NCBI RefSeq assembly: GCF_002422095.1 | Contig: NZ_DITB01000065.1 | Span: 1-19,567, forward strand | DNA from: Flavobacterium sp. UBA6195 | GTDB taxonomy: Bacteria > Bacteroidota > Bacteroidia > Flavobacteriales > Flavobacteriaceae | DNA: 19,567 bases | Reading direction: 5' to 3' | Part shown: positions 13,540 to 19,567 of the stretch, one piece after another | Layout of the letters: every line of letters starts with the position of its first letter | How positions within the stretch are numbered: position 1 is the first letter of the stretch | Position numbers and translations under genes: made by a program | Notes under the pieces: generated by a model | Told to the model about the DNA's origin: nothing | What the model saw: the letters and a program-made list of their open reading frames with translations, nothing else | The model's database searches: none

Positions 13540-16500
13540 ATGATACAAAAAATGAAGACAATATTTCTCTTTTTAAGTTTTAGTTTAGGATGTGCGGCTC
13601 AAGAAATTAGCACAGACCTTCCTGTATTATCACCACAAACACCCACAACAAACGATCTTGGTAAATATGGTGAAGTACAGGTAAATGAATCATCTGGAAC
13701 TATTTCTCCAACTATACCATTGTTTACGTATAAAGCAGGTGGATTTGAATTACCATTATCTTTAAATTATTCTGGTAATGGTGTTAAAGTAAACCAAGAT
13801 CCAACATGGGCTGGAATTAATTGGAATATAAATCCTGGAGGGGTTATAACAAGAACTGTTAATGATTTGCCAGATGAGATAACGGCAACTCAAAATAGAA
13901 TTTATCTCTCGGAGCAAGAATTAGATGCAAAAACTGGAGTAAGACAATTACAAACGCAATCAGGTTTTGAAAATTTAGATAGAAATACCGAATGGTACAT
14001 TTTTATGGATTATTTAACTAGAGTTCAAGTAGATTCAGAAATTGATGTGTTTAATTACAATTTTTTAGGGTATTCAGGTAGTTTTTACTTAGATGTGAAT
14101 AATAATGTTCACTTTATAAAATACGATAAAGAATTGAAAATCAGTTTTCAATTTGTTCAAGGAAATAAAAGTTATTTCATAATACAAACCCCTAATGGGG
14201 ATACATATTATTTTGGAGGACAAAATGCTTCTGAATCATCAAGGACTTGGGTGAATAGTGGAGCTGGATCAACAGTTAATATTCCGTATGCTCAAAACTC
14301 CTTTTATTTATATAATGTTGCTTTATATAATGGAGTAAATATTAATTTCAATTATGAAAATGTTATAAGAAGTTGTGATTATTATAATATTGGAATTGTT
14401 GAGACAGCATCTGTAGCTTTTCCTTTAGGTAATCACCCTTGTAATAAATCAAAAAAAGATTTGATAAACCAAATGGAAAGTATTGTTCATTTGAAAGAAA
14501 TTACTAATAATTTAACAAATGAAAAAGTAAAGTTTAACTATTCTTATGAAGGTAAATGCAATAGATTAATTAAACTTAATTCAATCACCTTTAGTAACAA
14601 TAATCAACAATTAAAAAAAATCAATTTACTATTTTTTAATAGTAACAATGAGCCTGATTTAGCATCAAATGATTTTAAAGATGATGATAAATTTTTCTTG
14701 CAAAAAGTTGAGTTTTATGGAAAATCAAATACTTTTTTATACGATTATCAGTTAACCTACACTACACCTGAATTATTTCCATCTAAAAATTCATTTGCTC
14801 AAGATGATTTAGGGTATTATAATGGTAAAAATTCAAACACTACACTTTTACCAATTACGAATAATAATTTGTTAAATGAGAATTGCTTTTTTGGACTTGC
14901 AGACAGAGAAGCAGATTTGACGGCTTCTTTAATTGGTTCTTTAAAAAGCATTCAATATCCAACAAAAGGAAAAATGGAATTTGAGTATGAATTACCATAT
15001 AAAGGAGAGCAGGATATTATAAACAAACATTATGTTACTGTTTATTACAGAGATGAAAATCGTAATAATACATCATTATTGTCAAAAGTGTATTATCCAA
15101 ATAATTTACAACCTATTGTTTTTAACACAAATAAAACAATAAATATAGGGTTAAATGTAATGGCCAAAGGACCTTTTTCACATCAAAATAATGTAAAAAT
15201 TGAAATATTTAAAAAAGATGGAACAAATTGGATAATCCAAGAAACAAAACGAAAATATATTACTAATACTGAGAATACCACAATTAATCATCAAGAATAT
15301 TACACCTTAAATTTACCTGCTGGAAGCTATTATTTCAAAGTTTCATTAGAGCTTGTGGCTGCTGGTATTCAAAATTCTGTGGTTGCAAATACAACTCTAT
15401 ATTTACCTCAAGGAACTAGACCTGTTTTTTATCCAGGTCTTAGAATTAAGAGAGTTAACACATTTGATGATAATAACAATACAAATGTTACAAGATATTA
15501 TTACAACGAGTTGGATAAAATAAATCAAGAAACGTTTGTTTTTAATCCAAAATATGTACAAACTGTTCCCACCCTTGATTGCTCAAGTTCTTATTCCGTT
15601 TTTTTCGATGTCTATAAACTCAGCCCTAATAACCTTAACAATATTTACAATACTGACATGGCTAGCTCAACTTACAAATATGTTACCATTAGTTATGGTG
15701 GAGACAACTTTGAAAAAGGAGGAAAAGAACTTACTTTTCACAAAAATGCTAATACAATTCCAAAATTTTATTCTACACACCCAAAAATGACATCAAATCA
15801 TGAAATTTATTCTTATGGTAATTTTGTTTTAAATGGATCTAATGCCCGCTATGAATTACAACGTGAATTTGATTTGAATGCAGTTTTTGATGTTGGAAAT
15901 AACGACTCATATCAAAATTCTATTCTTAAAAAAGAAAGATACTTTAATTCTAGCAAAAAAAATGTAAGTGAAAAAATTCATAATTACGAAGGAATAGAGC
16001 GTAATGTTGCAAGTAACATTAAAATAGCGAATTTGTATAATGTTCCTTGTGTTGCATCTTATAATATAACAAAAAACAGTTATATTTTGTATCAGACCAA
16101 GTCATATGATTACAAGCTCCTTTCTACCACAACAAAAGAATATTTTGGGCCTAACTTAACGGATGAAGTGGCAACCACAACAAATTATACCTATAAGCCA
16201 GACAAAGTAAGTTTACCAAGCGAAATAACAACTACCAATAGTAGATCTGAAACTACAAGTACAAAACTATTTTACCCTAGTGACGCATTAGAGTTACAAA
16301 ATTTAACCCCTGTAGAAACATCAAGTTTAAATACATTACAACAACAGCATAATGTTGGTGCATTAGTAAGAACAGAAAATTATTTGAATGGTTTAAAGCT
16401 TGACGTAAAACAGGTATCATATGCTCCATTTGGTATAAAAATTTACCCTCAAAAAATAAGTGCATTTAAAGGGAATGGCGAAAATAATTTAGAAGACAGA

Positions 16501-16872
16501 GTTGATTTCTACAGTTATTTTTATGGACTACCTACATTATTATCTCGCTCTAGTGGCACTAAAATCAAATATGAGTATAACAATAACTTACAAGTGGTTT
16601 TAAAGATAGAAAATCCTGTTAATTTAGAACTTCCAACTACTCAAGGAACAAGTGCGCCAAATAATTCAAGTCCATGCTATTATCAAAATTTATATCCTAA
16701 TAGTATGGTAACGTCGTATGAGTACGATTCGGCAACAAATAATTTGATAAAAATAATAGATCCTAAGTGCGATGTTATTACTTATCATTATGATAATAAT
16801 AATCGATTATTATACGTAAAAGATGCCAATGGAAATATTTTAAGTGAAAATGCTTACAATTATAAAAACTAA
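13540..16872 (+). CDS. Large secreted protein ending in RHS/YD repeats
   Basis: 1110 residues; Met5 (13552) is an alternative start giving the shorter signal peptide MKTIFLFLSFSLGCAAQ. The N-terminal region after the signal (about 20-110; DLGKYGEVQVNESSGTISPTIPLFTYKAGGFELPLSLNYSGNGVKV, seen in parts) resembles the start of Bacteroidota proteins that precede RHS genes, with strand-rich sequence and many Asn and Tyr throughout. YD-type repeats appear at the C-terminus: SYEYDSATNNLIKIIDP, ITYHYDNNNRLLYVKDANGN. There is no T9SS sorting domain and no toxin tip; the protein simply ends after the YD repeats. The following RHS gene starts four bases after the stop, so the two are probably translated together and may form one shell-like assembly. 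Function is not known. Confidence 0.8.
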   Translation: MIQKMKTIFLFLSFSLGCAAQEISTDLPVLSPQTPTTNDLGKYGEVQVNESSGTISPTIPLFTYKAGGFELPLSLNYSGNGVKVNQDPTWAGINWNINPGGVITRTVNDLPDEITATQNRIYLSEQELDAKTGVRQLQTQSGFENLDRNTEWYIFMDYLTRVQVDSEIDVFNYNFLGYSGSFYLDVNNNVHFIKYDKELKISFQFVQGNKSYFIIQTPNGDTYYFGGQNASESSRTWVNSGAGSTVNIPYAQNSFYLYNVALYNGVNINFNYENVIRSCDYYNIGIVETASVAFPLGNHPCNKSKKDLINQMESIVHLKEITNNLTNEKVKFNYSYEGKCNRLIKLNSITFSNNNQQLKKINLLFFNSNNEPDLASNDFKDDDKFFLQKVEFYGKSNTFLYDYQLTYTTPELFPSKNSFAQDDLGYYNGKNSNTTLLPITNNNLLNENCFFGLADREADLTASLIGSLKSIQYPTKGKMEFEYELPYKGEQDIINKHYVTVYYRDENRNNTSLLSKVYYPNNLQPIVFNTNKTINIGLNVMAKGPFSHQNNVKIEIFKKDGTNWIIQETKRKYITNTENTTINHQEYYTLNLPAGSYYFKVSLELVAAGIQNSVVANTTLYLPQGTRPVFYPGLRIKRVNTFDDNNNTNVTRYYYNELDKINQETFVFNPKYVQTVPTLDCSSSYSVFFDVYKLSPNNLNNIYNTDMASSTYKYVTISYGGDNFEKGGKELTFHKNANTIPKFYSTHPKMTSNHEIYSYGNFVLNGSNARYELQREFDLNAVFDVGNNDSYQNSILKKERYFNSSKKNVSEKIHNYEGIERNVASNIKIANLYNVPCVASYNITKNSYILYQTKSYDYKLLSTTTKEYFGPNLTDEVATTTNYTYKPDKVSLPSEITTTNSRSETTSTKLFYPSDALELQNLTPVETSSLNTLQQQHNVGALVRTENYLNGLKLDVKQVSYAPFGIKIYPQKISAFKGNGENNLEDRVDFYSYFYGLPTLLSRSSGTKIKYEYNNNLQVVLKIENPVNLELPTTQGTSAPNNSSPCYYQNLYPNSMVTSYEYDSATNNLIKIIDPKCDVITYHYDNNNRLLYVKDANGNILSENAYNYKN

Positions 16873-16876
16873 AATA

Positions 16877-19567
16877 ATGACACTCATATTAAGCAAATTA
16901 GATAATATACAACACGTGGTTTTTAGATTAATTTTAATTTTTGTTCCTTTTATGGTTACTGCTCAAAGCTCGGATAAGAATTATATCAGAACCATAACAT
17001 ATAAAGTTCCTAATAGTTCTTCTAATTCCAACCCTGATAGCGAAGTAGCCAATGTACAAATCAGTTATTTTGATGGTTTAGGTAGACCCATTCAGCAAAT
17101 TGCTCACAAACAATCTAATACCGGTAAAGATATTGTAACCCACTTTGAATACGATGCCTTTGGCAGACAAACCAAAGAGTTTTTGCCGTATATCAGCTCG
17201 GGTAGTTCTCTTAATTATATCTCTTCTGCAGCTTCTGAAGTGGCTAGCTTTTATACTTCCGCCAATCTTGCCAATACTGGAAATCCAAACTTTGAAACTA
17301 CACTATACCCTTACAGTGAAAAAGCACTTGAAAATTCTCCATTAGACAGGGTTTTAAAACAAGCAGCTCCAGGAAACCCATGGAAAATGGGAAGTGGAAA
17401 TGAAATTAAATTTGAATACCTCACCAATAAAGAAAATGAAGTTAAGTACTTTAAAGTTATTGCTAATTGGAACGCTACTAATAAACTATATGAACCCGCT
17501 ATTGTTAGTACAGGATATTACAACCCAAATCAACTTTATAAAACCATTACTAAAGACGAAAATTGGAAAGTCTTTAGTGATAAAAACAATACTACTGAAG
17601 AATTCAAAGACAAAAGTGGTAAAGTTGTTTTAAAACGTACCTATAATAATGGTGATAAACACGACACCTATTACATTTATGACCAATACGGAAACCTTAC
17701 TTATGTAATTCCGCCTTTAGCTGATGGAGTGGCAAACCCAACCATCTTAAATAATTTAGGTTATCAATACAAATACGACAATCGAAATCGTTTGGTTGAA
17801 AAAAAACTTCCTGGTAAACAATGGGAATATATCGTATATGATAAAGTAGACCAACCAGTGGCAACGGGACCAGCATTTTCGCCATATGGTGATGGTAGTG
17901 TAGGCTGGATGATTACCCAGTATGATGTTTATGGTAGAGTTACTCAAACCGGGTGGAAACAAATGACGGTAGATCAAAATGAAAGAAGCAACATGCAAAC
18001 CATCATTAATACTGGAAACAATCCTTTTACTTTAACAGCAAGCGAGGTGCTATCAAAAAACTTCTATGATAATTATGATTTTAGCGGAGCGCCTAGCAAT
18101 TTACCATCGCTAATTGAAAATCAAACACGTGCTACTAACGTAAAAGGATTGCCAACTGGCTCATGGGTAAAAGTATTAGACAACGCTAGTAGCAGTACTA
18201 CCGAGGTGTCTTATACCTTGTATGATTACAAATACAGACCCGTGCATACCAAAACTACCAATCATTTAGGTGGCTATACTCAAATAGACACTCACCTAGA
18301 TTGGGCTGGAAAAACCCTATACACACAAACCAAACACAAACGCATAGCGGATGATACTGAAATAGTAGTAAAAGACATTTTTCAGTACAATTTACAAGAT
18401 AAATTAGTAGTACATAAACAACAAATAAACCAATTACCAGAACAATTAATCACTAAAAATACGTATGATGAGTTAGGACAGCTCATCAGTAAAAATGTGG
18501 GTGGTAGTGATATAACTGGTGCAACGGGTTTGCAAAAAGTTGATTATTCTTATAATATTAGGGGATGGCTAAAACAAATTAATAATGTAACCAATATGGA
18601 AACCGATAACGATTTATTTGCCTTTAAAATAAATTACAACGATACAGAAACCGCCACTCCTCTTTTCAACGGTAACATTTCAGAAACCTTTTGGAAAACC
18701 ACCACCGATAATATACAACGAAAATACAAATACACCTATGATAATCTTAACCGATTACTAAAAGCCGATTACAGCAAAGAAGGCAACACCGAATTTAACA
18801 GCTATTTAGAACACCTTAGCTATGACAAAAACGGAAACATTAAAAGTTTAGTTAGAAATGGTGCCATGGACACCGATGGCATGCAATTTGAAAACCCCAT
18901 TGACAACTTAACCTATTTATATGATGATACTAATAAAAACCAGCTGTTACGTGTTTTCGATTCCACTGCAAACCCACAAGGTTTTAGTGATGATAGTGAT
19001 GGTATCTCCGATACTGAAGATGATTATGCCTATGATGATAATGGCAATATGACACATGATGACAATAAAGGCATAACCCATATTACATACAACCATTTGA
19101 ATTTACCCGTAGAAATTATTTTTGGAACCTATGGCAAAATTGCCTACCTTTATAACGCAACAGGACAAAAACTCAAGAAAACGGTTACCGAGGGAACAAC
19201 AATTACAACAACTGATTATCTAAGTGGCTTTCAGTATAAAAACCTTGTATTACAGTTTTTTCCACATGCAGAAGGTTATGTAAACGCTACTGAAGAAATG
19301 GTAGTTATGGGCGGAACAAGTTATCGATTTAATTACGTGTTTAATTACACCGATCATTTAGGCAACATACGCTTAAGCTACAGCCTAGACCCAAGTACAA
19401 AAGTTCTTAAAATTATAGAAGAAAACCATTACTACCCTTTTGGACTCAAACACTCAGGCTATAATTCTGATAAAATGATGTACACAAAAGAAGCCGAAGT
19501 TTTAAAAATTAAGCCCGTACCGCCTTTGTTTATTACTAGTTATAAGTATAAGTACAATGGAAAGGAG
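16877..19567 (+). CDS. DUF6443/RHS-repeat protein, 3' end beyond the window
   Basis: An uninterrupted frame of 897 codons from the ATG at 16877 to the last base. An N-terminal hydrophobic segment ending FVPFMVTAQ is a signal peptide. A DUF6443-type start follows (YIRTITYKVP, VQISYFDGLGRPIQQIAHKQS). Many RHS/YD motifs follow: HFEYDAFGRQTKEFLPY, YYIYDQYGNLTYVIPP, YKYDNRNRLVEKKLPG, YTYDNLNRLLKADY, YAYDDNGNM and YNHLNLPVEI. The end reads NYTDHLGNIRLSY, ENHYYPFGLKHSG, then YKYNGKE, which is the entry to the conserved RHS-associated core. The core itself (usually YDYGARxYDP-like) and the variable tip are outside the window. In such proteins the YD repeats build a hollow shell and the tip is often a toxin; whether that holds here cannot be seen. 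Confidence 0.9.
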   Translation, partial: MTLILSKLDNIQHVVFRLILIFVPFMVTAQSSDKNYIRTITYKVPNSSSNSNPDSEVANVQISYFDGLGRPIQQIAHKQSNTGKDIVTHFEYDAFGRQTKEFLPYISSGSSLNYISSAASEVASFYTSANLANTGNPNFETTLYPYSEKALENSPLDRVLKQAAPGNPWKMGSGNEIKFEYLTNKENEVKYFKVIANWNATNKLYEPAIVSTGYYNPNQLYKTITKDENWKVFSDKNNTTEEFKDKSGKVVLKRTYNNGDKHDTYYIYDQYGNLTYVIPPLADGVANPTILNNLGYQYKYDNRNRLVEKKLPGKQWEYIVYDKVDQPVATGPAFSPYGDGSVGWMITQYDVYGRVTQTGWKQMTVDQNERSNMQTIINTGNNPFTLTASEVLSKNFYDNYDFSGAPSNLPSLIENQTRATNVKGLPTGSWVKVLDNASSSTTEVSYTLYDYKYRPVHTKTTNHLGGYTQIDTHLDWAGKTLYTQTKHKRIADDTEIVVKDIFQYNLQDKLVVHKQQINQLPEQLITKNTYDELGQLISKNVGGSDITGATGLQKVDYSYNIRGWLKQINNVTNMETDNDLFAFKINYNDTETATPLFNGNISETFWKTTTDNIQRKYKYTYDNLNRLLKADYSKEGNTEFNSYLEHLSYDKNGNIKSLVRNGAMDTDGMQFENPIDNLTYLYDDTNKNQLLRVFDSTANPQGFSDDSDGISDTEDDYAYDDNGNMTHDDNKGITHITYNHLNLPVEIIFGTYGKIAYLYNATGQKLKKTVTEGTTITTTDYLSGFQYKNLVLQFFPHAEGYVNATEEMVVMGGTSYRFNYVFNYTDHLGNIRLSYSLDPSTKVLKIIEENHYYPFGLKHSGYNSDKMMYTKEAEVLKIKPVPPLFITSYKYKYNGKE

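Noticed and set aside
17145..17998. Several small frames on both strands between 17145 and 17998 as separate genes
   Set aside because: They lie inside the uninterrupted RHS frame from 16877, have no start signals of their own and show no domain-like sequence.
16873..19567. Broken or frameshifted RHS gene
   Set aside because: Spot checks at 17141, 18839 and 19565 all fall in the same frame as the ATG at 16877, and YD motifs continue to the end, so the gene is intact as far as it can be seen.

Overview
The window is about 19.6 kb of AT-rich DNA from a member of the Bacteroidota, most likely the family Flavobacteriaceae (Flavobacterium-like). The evidence is the TAnnTTTG type of -7 promoter element, secreted proteins whose signal peptides end in 'AQ', a type IX secretion (T9SS) C-terminal sorting domain, and Bacteroidota-type RHS proteins.

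Positions 1-11300 hold a compact nitrite/nitric oxide respiration and NO-defence locus with two minus-strand operons and one divergent plus-strand gene. The nor operon runs leftward from about 5590: norC, norB, norQ, norD, a hemerythrin/PAS (DUF438-type) protein, and the start of a lipoprotein cut by the window edge. Divergent from norC is ric (ScdA/YtfE-type di-iron protein). The nir operon runs leftward from about 11250: a class II (AniA-like) copper nitrite reductase lipoprotein with a fused C-terminal cytochrome c domain, a stand-alone cytochrome c that is a close paralogue of that domain, a NirV-like SUMF1-fold protein, a SCO-type copper/redox protein, and an alginate-export-type outer-membrane barrel. 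Together they would take nitrite to NO (NirK) and NO to N2O (NorCB), with maturation factors (SCO, NorQ/NorD), electron carriers and NO-damage repair or sensing proteins (RIC, DUF438). No nosZ or nitrate reductase is in view.

The regulatory layout is unusually clear. Identical FNR/CRP-type palindromes (ATGAT-N4-ATCAT) lie between norC and ric and upstream of nirK. In all three outward directions the palindrome centre is exactly 33 bp from the centre of a TAnnTTTG-like element, which places it near -40. A second palindrome (AAAGGA-N8-TCCTTT) is also shared by the two intergenic regions.

Positions 11300-11912 are non-coding and mark a boundary. They hold a strong terminator followed by only the 3' half of a CAT-anticodon tRNA, cut exactly at the 5' edge of the anticodon loop. 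This looks like the displaced end of a tRNA-targeting integrative element, with the element side to the right. Short repeats of the GTTTAC type lie just inside it.

Positions 11913-19567 carry three plus-strand genes probably transcribed together: a secreted T9SS protein with seven repeats of about 60 residues (a candidate seven-bladed propeller), a 1110-residue secreted protein ending in YD/RHS repeats, and a DUF6443/RHS protein that runs off the window just as its RHS core begins. This is a typical layout for a polymorphic RHS locus, whose variable C-terminal tip and any immunity gene would lie just beyond the right edge.
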